The position numbers were made by a program, and so were the translations under genes. This document shows positions 21,505 through 32,990 of a stretch of 64,000 nucleotides of DNA, one piece after another. Origin of the DNA: Trichopria drosophilae (Eukaryota > Arthropoda > Insecta > Hymenoptera > Diapriidae); assembly GCA_030407085.1 (NCBI GenBank), contig CM059582.1:159766001-159830000 (forward strand). The letters are read 5' to 3'. The notes under the pieces are model-generated. The model had not been told where the DNA came from. It saw nothing but the letters and a program-made list of their open reading frames with translations, and ran no database searches. The stretch's first letter is position 1, and each line of letters begins with the position of its first letter.

Positions 21505-23292
21505 GAAACACACGCATCGTATATTGCTATATCCAAATAATGCAGCGTAGAAATCGGCGTGATACTTAGCAGGAAATTAATTTGATCAAATACTGGATTT
21601 TTACTCCAGAATAATAAACGTGCTAAATTTTGTTAAATAGTGTACTAGTAATATTCAAATATTGAACATGAAATATTCAGTGTTTCCAAGAATACTGCAG
21701 AAGTGTATCTGACAATTTAATTTGATCTGCGATTTCTAGTTATCTAAACTTTGCATATATTGTTACAAATTTAAGTCCATTTACGATATTTCTTTTTTTT
21801 CGAATAGACATTGTTTTTATGAATGGGAATTGAAAAACTCACGAACTGTGCAGTGTAGATATTTCTTAATTGGTAACTCTTTCGTAATAGTTTTGATATA
21901 AAGGAAAAAAAGTAAATAAAGGAAAATTTATATATTCATAACAATTAAGTCTGTGTACATTAAAATACATTGATGAGTCTTATCTTTGTACAGAAATTGG
22001 TTATAAAAAAAACAACAATTTTGTTAACAATATGAAATAAGAAAATATTTCTGCTTTTTTTTAGCATGTATTTATAATAGAATGATTAGCATTACATTAG
22101 TTCCGCTTCAAAAAAGAAAGACAAATGTAGAAATAATACTAGTAGAAAATTTTTATTTAATTACAAAAATAACATACATTTAACCTTTGTCTTCAGTATT
22201 GCAATTTTTTAATACCTGTAGTAATTTATTCAACAGAAACAATGGTACATTTTTATTATTTTTAATAAAGACTTTATATAATACAAATGTATAGTGGTAA
22301 TGCTGCCAGAATATTTGTCTGGGTTACACAATTTATTATTAACTTAAATTTAAGTGGCAGAAATTATATAGGTTTGATTTTTATTAAATTTAACATTGTA
22401 GCTCATTAAAATACGCTACCATTTAACAAAAGTAATTAAAAGCATCTACTTGCCAAAATAGTGGGAAGTCCTTATGGTTTGTACAATTTAGACTAATATT
22501 TTTCTTCTTTTTAGTAATATTCTTCCTTTTTCTCTTGTACCAATATTTTTTACACATTAAGTACTGCAAGACTCAAGTTCATTGACTGTGAAATTTGCAA
22601 GACTGCACATCGATGAACGATATCCAATCACTTTGAACTTTGAAAGATTTAAAACCAAAGCGTGAAATATAAATTGACCAGAAGTCGGGTCGATACGAAT
22701 CTCAAGTTGAAGTCCATTTCTCGAATAGGAAAGTGGACGACTATAATTGAGGACAACCATAAATCACAATTTATATATATAGTTTGTAATTTTTATATTT
22801 CCTTACCAATACTGAGTATTTGCATATTCTTTTTTCAGTTTACGTTGGTTCCAGATGGAGCATTTAAATGACATATAATTTGTTAACTGAAATTTAGGTT
22901 ATTGTTGTTTAATCATTATGATTAATGCAGCTATTGCGAATGCGGCAATTAATAATCTTGTATGCATAGTTATAAACGAAATTTAATGAAATTTAAGAAA
23001 AAAGGTTTAATTGAAAAGAACTTAGTTTGTTTATCAATACAACATTATTGATTTTTTATTAATTTAATTACTTACACTAAATGAATTTCTGTAAGAATAA
23101 TAAACAATGTTCACTTTTATCACTTCAAACACAAAGACAAACTTCAAACCGATAACTTGTTATGTAAATATGACTAATAATTTGATTTTGTTTAATTTAT
23201 ACGAATACCGTGAAAAATGGTGATCGACACGGAGTAATTTAAAGTCAAATAAAAAGTTGGTTTAATCAAATTCTATTGTGGATGATTTATTA
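21505..23292. other. AT-rich sequence, no gene seen
   Basis: If the intron ending at 21504 is real, its downstream exon starts here, but no open frame or second donor could be identified. The rest is AT-rich without structure. Confidence 0.4.
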
Positions 23293-23400
23293 TGATATTA
23301 CTTGACATAAAAGTAACAAGTGCCAAACATAAGGCTTTCCGCATGTCCTTCTAGGAAATAACATACGAACTGTATAAAAGTTATGTCAAGTGATTGATAT
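23293..23400. ncRNA. Hairpin of about 100 bp, weak small-RNA precursor candidate
   Basis: GATATTACTTGACATAA (from about 23294) pairs with TTATGTCAAGTGATTGATAT (from about 23379), leaving a long loop of roughly 65 bases. The stem is about 17 bp with a small bulge. The loop is long for an animal miRNA precursor, so this may be only a short inverted repeat. Confidence 0.2.
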
Positions 23401-23803
23401 TTTCACCATCTGCTCGTTGATGAAACCAGTCTTCCTGATTAATTTAGCACGTTTGCATTGTAACACATCACATAAAGGATATTTCGAAATTGATGATCTG
23501 TGTTTTTAGATGAATCACGGCCAAATGGATATGATTTCTTTTCACTGTTTTCTGTAATCTTGGTTATTCAGTCCAGCTCATGCAACGACTTATTTCTTCC
23601 AAGCTATACAGCTACTCGTGTATTGATTTTAACGTAGATGATCGGTAGTATTATCTATGGATACGCAGTTGGTTAATGTACAAAAAATCAAAATAATTGG
23701 TCGAATATAAAAATATTAATTTAATTTCACGTCCATAATTTCTATATATTCAATTTTTGTTTATTTATAAATAGACCATTTAGAAAAATACGAAAAATTA
23801 GTA

Positions 23804-24607
23804 GGGGAAGTCGGGGTATTATTTGACAAAGGGTATTGTTGGACAGCGCGATATTTTTCCCATTTGTAACGCTTGGAGTCTCCATCAATTAGCATCGATT
23901 TGTCTTATTATAATCTCATTTTCTATTATGCACTTGACTTATTTTGACGTGTTTTGGTCATTTTTACAACATTTTTCGAAGAACCAAGTCAGGTAAATAT
24001 ATTTATAATATTCTTGGAACTATAAGCTTTTGACGCATATAAGAGTTTCTGATGCAATTTGCATTGTGTTACTTATTTATACGCGGACATTTTGTAAAAA
24101 TGAGCGTTCGGGGTATTAATGGACACTTCTGTGATTTGGACACTGATGCGGAGGAAAATACTGATTTCTGCATACTTTGCATGAAAAATATGCACGAGAA
24201 AGAAATCGCCGAAACATAGCCCATATAGCTCGTGATCGAGGTATTCACTTGAGTTGTGTCGGGGCAAACCGGAACACTTTCACGTGCCTTACTTTATTTT
24301 ATTCATTATAATATAGATATGCTTTCGTTTTCATTAACAAATAAACGTTTTCCAGCAATAATTTTCATTGTATTGATCGATTTACAAGACTGTCTAATTA
24401 TACCCCGAGATTTTTTAAAATCTCAAAAACCAGTTTTTTGCGCCAGCTGATACAAAGTGTAATTAAACAATTAGGTCAAATTGCTGGTACCAAATGAAAA
24501 GTTATTTATCGTACCACAAAATCAAGCTTTGAAATTTTGAGAAATAGCAATTTTTTTAGAGTTTCTGGACAAAATAAAAATGTGTCCATGAATATCCTGA
24601 CCTCCCC
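23804..24607. mobile_element. 804-bp TIR element with TA target duplication, inserted in a tandem repeat
   Basis: Left end GGGGAAGTCGGGGTATTATT; the right end reads inward as GGGGAGGTCAGGATATTCAT. TA flanks both ends (23802-23803, 24608-24609). Removing the element rejoins a unit of the 148-bp repeat. A third TIR-like word, TTCGGGGTATTAATGGACAC, lies inside at about 24108. TA duplication suggests a Tc1-mariner type. Its ORFs are short and contain no transposase motif. Confidence 0.75.
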
Positions 24608-24609
24608 TA

Positions 24610-25016
24610 TCCAACATTTTTCCGTTAATATGTTGCAAATTTTTTACAATGGATTTAAAGAGCATGATACTCTGAACACATTCACCGTCTTAGTTGATAG
24701 GGACTCTTATTTATTTATTTATAAATAGATCATATAGAAAAATACGAAAAATCAGCGTGGACAATTTTCCCGTTAATATGTTGCAAAGTTTTTACAATGG
24801 ATTTAAAGAGTATGATATTCTGAAATGATTCACCGTTTTAGTTGATGGGGACTCTTATTTGTTTATTTATAAATAGACCATATTGAAAAGTACGAAAAAT
24901 CAGTCTCGACAATATTCCTGTTAATATGTTGCACATATTTCACATTGGATTTCAAGAATATGATGTTCCGAAACGATTCACCGTTTTAGTTGATGGGGAC
25001 GCTTAATTGTTCATTT
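24610..25016 (+). repeat. 148-bp tandem repeat, about 2.8 units
   Basis: Unit landmarks CCGTTAATATGTTGCA occur at 24622, 24770 and 24918 (as CTGTTAATATG), giving a period of exactly 148. Each unit also has GATTCACCGTTTTAGTTGAT and TTATTTATAAATAGACCAT. A truncated unit end lies at 23755-23803, on the other side of the inserted element. Confidence 0.85.
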
Positions 25017-25452
25017 ATAATTTCACTTATTAAAAATAAGAATAATTAGTTTTATAGCTAATTAGGTTATTTAGCATATTGTTCTATGATTCTGATCAGT
25101 CAAATAACGTTTAACGTTGTTGAATTCCTGGTTATCGTATATCCTTTTTATATTTCCGAATTTATATAATGCATATTTATCATCTAATCGCATGATTTAT
25201 TGTTATAACCTGAAATTCATGCCTAGTCACTTTTTTGACAGCTCTAGGAATATGGAATTGATCCGTTGCAGATTCTTCAACGTTGCAAACGCCTGGGATA
25301 TTAAACCTGCCGAACACACGTACGTTTCAAACGGTTATTTCAGGCACATAATCGTGTAACGACCGTTCAATTTACGATTGACATAATAAGAAAAATAGTT
25401 TAAAGCAACTATAGTCTAATGAAAAATAATTTTTAGCAAAAATCTTGTATAA

Positions 25453-25500
25453 GAATCGAACTCACGAGGAAAATGATCCCCTGGACCACTCTATCAGTTT
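25453..25500 (-). pseudogene. tRNA-like remnant
   Basis: On the minus strand: A-box-like TGATAGAGTGGTCC, then GTGAGTTCGATTC resembling a B box (GGTTCGANTCC). The tRNA ends are missing. Most likely the head of a decayed tRNA-derived SINE. Confidence 0.4.
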
Positions 25501-26580
25501 TATGCAACAGATTTTTTGTAACATTTGTACTCAAGTATATTAATAAACGTCCAAGAAATAAAGTATTTAAAGTAGTTATTTATGGTGGTAACCAAAATAT
25601 AACCAAACGATATTTTTAATTATTTGTTGAAAATTTTAAATTTGAAAACATTACCATCTAATGAATATCGTAAGCCAAAAGCTCTTAACTTTATCATTTA
25701 TTCACTCTTTTTCATTTAGTCAATTGAATATTCGAAACTACATTCCTCTAACTTCGTTTTTAATTGATTTACCTCCTTCCTTCATAACTAATTCTAATAA
25801 ATATACCTATTCGATTTAATTAAAATTTTTTTCAACCGAATTTTGCTTAACGAGCTAATTTCCGAAAATGGTTTGAACTATGTAGCAAAAAGTAGCTGAA
25901 GTAAAGTTGACTCGACGAAATGGAAGAATCTTGAGCAGTTGCTACAGAACAAACCTCCAAGGAATATGTAGGACATGTAGATTAGACGGCATGTATTATA
26001 TTATAGGTGTGGTAGAGTAATTTTTAATTTTGATCAAGTAATATATGTAATATGTAAATATTTATACATAGTCGTAGGGGTTTACGATGTCACGTCAGTA
26101 ATTGAATATATGGTTCAGTAATGTATTTCTTTGCAATTTTAAATGCGTGTTAGTGATGGAATTCTTATTTATGAAGTTTGCTTATTTCTTCTAAATCGTC
26201 AAGATGTTAAATTCCATATTTTCAAAATTGTATTTTTCTTTTTAAATATAGCAGCCACCGTATGAAGTTATACGATTTCCTTATCGAAAGTTAAACTTTA
26301 AAGTCTCTTTCCCCACCATATTGTAATACAAATATCGAAGGGTGGGGGGATGGTGTAATTAAGACGAATAATTATCCGGAACTTTGCAAGAATGGACCGT
26401 ATGCCTTAAGGCAGTGACTACAATAATTCGTATAACGTATGCCTAAGTTTGCTGCAAGAATACAAATTCTAAGTACACCATATCCAATTTATTATTGTAG
26501 AGTTGCTTATATAACATTTGATGCATTTTGAGTTCCCGTCTCGCACTAGCACATAAGATAAACACAATTTAGTAGACAAA
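25501..26580. other. AT-rich sequence, no gene seen
   Basis: No supported feature. A purine-rich GGGTGGGGGGATGG word lies near 26340. Confidence 0.45.
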
Positions 26581-26599
26581 CATTTTCAGTGTGATACAG

Positions 26600-27230
26600 T
26601 GGAAATAAAGCGGTGATGAGTGAAATATAGGAAGGCGGAGATAAAGAAGTGTATTATGGAGGCAGGTGGAAGGTCGAATGATTTGGAGACGATCTCGCAA
26701 GCTCCTGTTGGTGACAGCAAGCGTATTAGTAATCATGCTTCTCTCGTAGGTAGGAGCTTGCTGGACATCGTGCTTGGCACAGTATTCTCTCTCCCAGCAT
26801 CGAATCCAACCATAATAATAATCATCCGTGTAGGTCTGTGTATGCGTAGGCAATTCGAATGAAAACGCGAAATTCTGCACCCGAATATATCCTGCATAAG
26901 TTCGTACATTTCTCTTTTACGATTCTCGCGATTCCAGCTGCCATTGCTCGCAGACAAATGTAGCTTCCAAGCTTTCCACCTAACCCCTTCTGGGCCCCTT
27001 ACCATTCCCCGACTACGACCTACGTTCGAATTAAACCGTTTAAACGGCCGCGTTGTTTCTGATGGCTCATTTTCGTCCGGGAATTGTTATTTTAATTCAC
27101 TCTGTTCTTCTTTCTTCGACTCGCTCGCAGTGGGAGGTGGACCCTGGTACTTTCAGTTCCTTCCTGCGTATTTCCGGCCTGCTTTGAACTTGACGAAAGC
27201 GAGGCCAAAAGGTCCTTTTATGTTTGCAAC
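26600..27230. promoter_or_regulatory. GC-richer island C
   Basis: About 600 bp less AT-rich than both flanks, with open frames on both strands (26569-26880 minus, 26733-27005 minus, 26944-27285 plus). None has a recognised domain. It contains ACCATTCCCCGACTACGACC and CpG words near 27030. It may be a promoter or first exon, given the candidate exon at 26656. Confidence 0.3.
26656..26749 (+). CDS. Candidate first coding exon, unrecognised
   Basis: ATG at 26656 is the first after an in-frame TGA (26617). Thirty-one codons follow (MEAGGRSNDLETISQAPVGD...), then donor GTAG/GTAGGA, phase 1. An initiator-like TTTCAGTGTG lies about 70 bases upstream (26584). The frame continues openly to 26862 if the donor is not used. 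Phase 1 would allow splicing to 41703, but no evidence ties the two across 15 kb. Confidence 0.25.
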
Positions 27231-27529
27231 CAGAGTCTCTCTAATTTTCATGTTTTTAGTCATAATTTTAGGAAATTTTTTGTAGTAAAAATTTTGCATA
27301 TATTTGATAATATTACAAAATAGTTGTGTTTATTTCTAACGTTAACTTGTAACATTCATCGTTCACATTAGTCCCTAAGATAGTACCAATATGACATACC
27401 ACTTCAATTCAAATGAGACAAAACATTGAAGTAACAGTTTTTGGAATTAAATTATATATATTTATATATAATTTATTTTATAAATTTATTTTTCAATTGT
27501 ATTTATAAATGTCCGTCCCCAGTACTAGT

Positions 27530-27950
27530 AAATTTTTGCAAGTGATTAATATATACTTGAAACGTAGTGTGTGACTTCATTTTGGCGAGTCTGGAAAACT
27601 TTTTCCCTGCGACAATGTTCGAAAGTGCAAAATATGACGAATTCATGATCTCCTTCTTCTGCAGCTAAAACTTGTTTGGATAATGAGATCAATTATTCAA
27701 TAATTGTTTATAAAATCGAATGGTAAAAAAAAAATGTCCGACGAATTTCGTACGTTTTAAATACACACCTTTGCACAGTTGTTAATAATTATTTAGAAAA
27801 TCAACTGGGTACATTATCCGACAATTTTTTTTTTTGTAGTAAAAGAATACATCATGAATTCGTCATATTTTGTTCATGTGTGCTTTGAAATTTCGAAGCA
27901 CTTTCGAAAATTTAAACAAAACAAAAGTTCATCACTTGCAAAAATATTTT
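27530..27950. mobile_element. 421-bp foldback element
   Basis: Ends AAATTTTTGCAAGTGAT (27530) and ATCACTTGCAAAAATATTT (27931-27949). The middle arms contain AAAATATGACGAATTCATGA and its inverse. The inner arms contain the A-run plus TGTCCGAC and its inverse. The symmetric part covers most of the element. No coding. Confidence 0.7.
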
Positions 27951-28057
27951 ACACATAATGTAATAAGTTTAATATATGTTACAAGCAATACTAAATAATA
28001 TTCAATGCCTTTTAATGAACGATGATGGAAATATTATTTTTTAATAAACAACTGAAC

Positions 28058-28370
28058 GTCTTTGACGAACAAATCACGATGTTTTTTGTGATGAATTCCT
28101 TTAAATTTTCCAGCTAATTTATTTCTGATGACAAACCAGTCTAACAGAAATTAATGCAAGTTTTGTTACATAAGTTCACCATTTTTTTATGATGGTAAAG
28201 ATGGAAAGGTTGGATTGTTTTAAGATTTTTTAGAAAAAAATGAGGATCGAAATGAAAAGATTCTATGCGCCGAGAGTTTAACCCTTGACCTTTCGGAAGC
28301 TGGTTCAATGCTCTACCATAAAAGTATGCATCACAAAATCACCGTGAATGCTCGTCAAAGATGTACATCT
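28058..28370. mobile_element. Degraded foldback enclosing a tRNA-like sequence
   Basis: GTCTTTGACGAACAAATCAC (from 28058) is matched, inverted, by GTGAATGCTCGTCAAAGATG (28342-28361). GTGATGAATTC and GCATCACAAAATCACC extend the match. A minus-strand tRNA-like segment lies between the arms, next to the right arm. This recalls the tRNA-bearing foldback at 10440. Confidence 0.45.
28273..28319 (-). pseudogene. tRNA-like remnant
   Basis: On the minus strand: ATGGTAGAGCATTGAACC (D-arm and A box), then AAAGGTCAAGGGTTAAACTC where a T-arm is expected. The B box is degenerate (GGTTAAACTC). Not a functional tRNA. Confidence 0.4.
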
Positions 28371-28469
28371 GAAATCAGAAATTTGTCTGAACAATTTAGT
28401 GGTTTAGCAAATTTTTATTGGAAAATGATGTGATGTGTGTCATTATAATTGAGTAGAAAATAATAAATA

Positions 28470-29065
28470 TTGTAAACAATAACATTGTAAATAATTGCGT
28501 AACTGTGATATCAGTTCACGCGACACGCATAACTATTATTTTAATTTATGTAGCCAAAAAAAAGCATTCTACTTTTGAGAATGTAAAAACATCCCAGTAT
28601 TGTTTGTCATTAAAACTGTTAAAAAATAGGTTTCGCACAGAGTATGAAGTGTGTTCTTCAGCAGGGTCTTGCTCGCTTTCCCTGGACGTAAACATTTTTT
28701 TAAATAATGTGAACTTTATATTTCTTAATGTTTTGGGATAAAAACACTAGAAATATGAAAAAAACAACTTTGAAAAAAAACGAAAGAACTTCAAAGTGCG
28801 ATAGTTCTAATATGCATTGCCATTATGAATATACTTCATGAATTCATCTATTTTTCCAGTAACATAGACCCTGCTGATGAGTACACTTGACCGTCCGTAC
28901 GAAGCGCATTTTTTAACAGTATAATGACACATATGACAGGGATATTTTTCAACATTTTCAATAGTATAATGCTTTTTTCTGACTACATAAATTAAAATAA
29001 TAGTTATGAATATCGCGTGAACTAATGTCATAGTTACGCAATCATTTACAATGTTATTGTGTGAC
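28470..29065. mobile_element. Foldback element of about 600 bp
   Basis: Arms of about 200 bp. AATAACATTGTAAATAATTG (28480-28499) and ATAACTATTATTTTAATTTA (28529-28548) recur inverted in 28970-29065; GCAGGGTCT ends both arms. Both arms contain related peptides when read inward (ITIILIYVAKKKH and ITIILIYVVRKKH). This reflects the inverted repeat and is not evidence for a gene. Confidence 0.7.
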
Positions 29066-30119
29066 CGATTCGAATTATTGATGACCTAACAATTAAAAAA
29101 CTCGACAATATATGAAAAATAACTTGAAAGAAACCGATACGTCAATAGTCATGAAAATATCGGTTTTTTGAGATGTCGGGTTATTGTATGTCACGTGTTA
29201 AATAAATTGAATATGTAAATATGAAAATAATTAAATAAAATGAAATATGTCCTATCCTTACAAAATTTCTACTAAATTAAAAACAAACAAAAAAATCTGC
29301 AGCCATGTTAGCGTCTTTAGCGCACATGACACTACTATATTACACTACAATATTATCAGTAATCTATCAAACAAACTGGAAGAAAAAAAAGACGATGTTT
29401 TTTAAAAAATTGACTTTTTAGTTTTTTCGAAAAATGGCTGCCATTTTGTTATTTTTCAATTTCTGTCAATTTCGTTATTGGATATTATTAAAGTACCAAT
29501 GACACAGTCATATGCATGAGGAATAATAGTAAAATATGAAAAACTTTAGAAAATACACCATTTTTAAAAAGTTTTATAGCCTATTTTTTTGGATTTTCGT
29601 TCCTGATTTTAAATTGCGCATTACTCTGAGAAAAAATTTGTTTTTTCTTAAAACAAAAAAGTACGGGTCTCCTTATTTGCCCTAAAGAACAACATATTTA
29701 ATGGAAAACAATTTTCGAAGTGTCAACATTTTACCCCTGCCCGATTTGAAATGGAATCGGTCTGCAATATTTATTATTTTTTACTTATTTATAATGACCG
29801 AAAAATACCAAGATCTTCTTCACTTATGTTCACTTTAGTTTGTGTGGAAAATAGTTACGTACTGTTTTGAGTTAAGCATGTTTCGTTAAGGTAGTTTCAG
29901 TATGTTTCCCTTTGGTTACTAATGTCTTGAATTTGTTCGAATTTGTTCAGTAACATAAAAAAGCGGTGTAATGCCGAGAAGCTTCATGATTGCCTGGTTA
30001 CAGACTGAGCTTTATAACACCGACTGGGCACTAACGTGACTTATTCAGAGAACGGATTGGAAAGGGATGCTGAAATTAATGATAGTTTCTGGGATTGAAA
30101 TTAATAGAGTAAGTGCATA
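29066..30119. other. AT-rich sequence, no gene seen
   Basis: Contains a short hairpin AAACCGATA/TATCGGTTT (29130-29166). Otherwise nothing supported. Confidence 0.45.
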
Positions 30120-30440
30120 AAGCATTGATGTTGGCTTTCGCGGTCGACCCACGTTCGTCTCGGAGTCGCGTGATTCGTTGCGAGTTGCGGTTGGCATGAA
30201 AGCTTTCGGAATAAGCATTGGTTATTCTACAATATTGGCTCGTAGTTGGATTTTAGTTTAATGATTTTCGTCGGACAATGACGGCGGGAATAGCGTCCGA
30301 ATTCTGCTGAACGCGCGCCGCACCCCGCTGTCATCGCGTCGCGTCGGTCGCATTCTCCGAATGGTTGGGCTCGCTTTTATGCCCAGAGACGACGTTGGGT
30401 ACTCGCGCGACGAGAACTTCTGCCGGGATTAAACCTGGCT
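30120..30440. promoter_or_regulatory. CpG-rich island D
   Basis: Sharp CpG-rich island (GCGCGCCGCACC, CGCGTCGCGTCGGTCGC, CTCGCGCGACGAG) in AT-rich DNA. No open frame above 60 codons, so a coding exon is less likely than a promoter or conserved noncoding element. No TATA or splice signal was identified. Confidence 0.35.
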
Positions 30441-30753
30441 TTATATTGTCACATTTTTTTTATAAATTTAATAAATTTTATATTTCTGACTTTATTGTTG
30501 GTTTACTGAAATGCCATAAATCCCTTTGAATTAAATATAGTGTTTCACACATATTTTCAAAACTATCTGCAAATAATCGTCTTTCTTCAGTTTGCAACTT
30601 CATTATTTATATAACCATGTAATAAGGCATTTTAACATCTGATGTTAGGAGCCTTCATGACGTACTTTGTAGACAGATAGAGGTAAATCAACGAAACTTT
30701 TAACTTTCAGCGAAGCGTAACAATTTATCGCATAATCATATATCTATAATACA

Positions 30754-31698
30754 GGTCAATATGGTTTTGTTGTTGGGAAGCTGTGGGTCATTTCCGACGT
30801 AATTTTGTGCGTAGAATCCGAATCCGAAGTCTGAAGTGGCCCATCACGTCAGTATTTTGAGATATTTGAGGTTATGTACTAGAAAAACGCGTTTTTTTTT
30901 TTTTGCTATTTTTGAAGTTATGTACAGAAGTCACAACATTTTTAGTAGTTTTATCTTTCTTTGGATCATATGGTGCTACTCTTTTTCTTTAATATGAGAG
31001 ACGCAGAATTCCATTACGACTTTTCTTCACCAAGATACGCCAATTTGAAATTACGATATACATGTCAAGAAATTAGAGATGGCTTTAAAAAACAAGCTCA
31101 AGGTCAAATTCAATGTCATGAAACCTATATAAATATAAAAAAAACTTTATAAAATATGGATATTTACAACTAAAAACACGTTTCAATATTGTGACTATTA
31201 TCTTGATAACTTTTTATACTTTATTGTTTATTTAGTAATTTCGATCCCACCTTCACGAATTAAAAAATTTTAATATCTTGACTTCGAATTCGTATTTGGA
31301 AACGCCAAATATCACCAGTACAAATGTTCAAATGAAGATACCAGTAAAAAATATCTGTCTCAAAGTATTTAAAGCACATGGTCATGCCATTTAGGGGAGA
31401 TATCTTGTAATTTCAAAATGGCCGTTACTTTGTAAGAAAAAATCGTAGGCGATCGAATAATACCTCATTGTCAAGGGTAAAGATAGTACTACAAGATGCA
31501 AATAGAACAGAAGGCAAAAAAATATTATTGCATCCTGTGCGTAACCTACAACATAGCAAAATAACGCGTTTTTCGAGTAGATAGCCTCAAATATCTTAAA
31601 ATTCTGACGTGATGGACCAATTCTAACTTCGAGTTCGATTTCCACGCACACAATTACGTCGGAAATGATCCACAGCTTCCCAACAACATCCAAGACCC
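30754..31698. mobile_element. Foldback element of about 945 bp
   Basis: The left arm has TGTTGTTGGGAAGCTGTGGG (30769-30788); the right arm has its inverse. Both carry CATTTCCGACGTAATT, CATCACGTCAG, AGATATTTGAGG and AAAAACGCGTT in the same order. The outer 180 bp match well; the inner parts diverge. The ORFs at 30961-31152 and 31391-31693 start with TTG or lie in an arm and are not accepted. The right end abuts a truncated MITE. Confidence 0.75.
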
Positions 31699-31828
31699 GC
31701 GAATTGAGTAGGGTTAAGGCTACATTAGCGGAATCAAAACAGCTAAATTGCAGATATTTTCGGCAATTCCAGCCGAAAATTTTAGCTGATATGAATCAGC
31801 TAATCCAGCGGAGTCATTTTTCTCCGTG
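31698..31828 (+). mobile_element. MITE copy C, truncated
   Basis: Nearly identical to the last 131 bp of copy B (from CGCGAATTGAGTAGGG to TTTTTCTCCGTG). The 5' part is missing exactly where the foldback ends, so the junction records an insertion, deletion or rearrangement. Confidence 0.8.
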
Positions 31829-32802
31829 TATATGAATCTTTCCACTCATTCGGATGTATCAAAATGTATTTAACAAACTTATAAGAAATAAAGGAAACAC
31901 GAAAAATCGTGAATAAGGCTGCGAGTTTTTGTACAATTTTCGATTCTTACTGATTTTGTTGACGCCCCTTCACATTTCGTTATAGTCTTCACTTTTTCAG
32001 ATAGTTACTCCTTTGGTGTAACTGTATCTATCAGCCCATACATTGCTCATTAAAAAGTTATTAGACAAGGAACATGCGAGTCTCAATTTTGTTATTTTCC
32101 ATTATACTAAAGATATTTTATTTTAACATAAAAATGAACATTTTAAGTATAGTTCGAAGAGTATGCTATTTATAATGAGTGAGCAGCAGCTGTTATAAAG
32201 TGATCTGAATCGTAAACAGTTTCAATAATTCGATTATTTTAATAGCACATAAAAGCTATTCAATATTTTCATGTTATCTCACTAGTAAATCTAAGTGTTT
32301 GATGTACCTAACTGATACAAGAAGGCGCGTTAAAATTGTATGCATACAGCAGAAGGAAATCACATAAGAAACTTGAAATTTGAAAAATTGGTTTAAATTG
32401 ACCTATAGATAATAGTTTTTTCGGTAAAAATCGAGTGTATCCCGTTATTGCATTGAACCCATCAGTAATTTCGACTTTTCGAGAATAAAAAAATGTTATT
32501 GTTGAATTACCCACCAAGTTCTTCATGCAATGTTACAATGATATTGTCTTCCCACCACGTTTAAACGATTAACGGATATTAAATCATCATCTTGAATACT
32601 AACCAAAAGTGTCCACTATAGCTTGGTGAGTGTGCACTCGTTTTTTTTAATTCCTTTTTTTAATTTTAAAAAGTTTTGTGAATTTACTCATATGGCCCTT
32701 CATAAAATTCCTTGATTCTCATACGTTCCAGTACCGAGTGCTATTATAACAATTATGATTTTCTCTACAGAGTATAGACAGTTTTTGGGAGACAGAGTAC
32801 AA
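31829..32802. other. AT-rich sequence, no gene seen
   Basis: No supported exon, repeat or RNA gene. The minus ORF at 32308-32526 has an ATG but shows no coding character. Confidence 0.45.
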
Positions 32803-32828
32803 CCCCCCCCCCCCCCCCCCAAAAAAAA
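32803..32828 (+). repeat. Poly-C (18) followed by poly-A (8)
   Basis: Eighteen C then eight A directly adjoin. Such a run is prone to sequencing and assembly error as well as real slippage. Confidence 0.85.
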
Positions 32829-32990
32829 TGAGAATGAAAAACTTAATTCAGTCTAATTCGTTTTAAAACCACAGTATTATATACCATGCCTCACAGTCAG
32901 TGGGGAGTATTTTTATATGCTTTACAAGTAGTTATGCAGATCATAGTCTGATTATCTCAAACTCCAGAGTAAAAAAGAACGAATGACATA

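Noticed and set aside
29130..29166. Small hairpin AAACCGATA/TATCGGTTT
   Set aside because: Too short and isolated to be a supported RNA gene.
32803..32828. Assembly-gap artefact at the poly-C/poly-A run
   Set aside because: Cannot be decided from one sequence; kept as a simple repeat.
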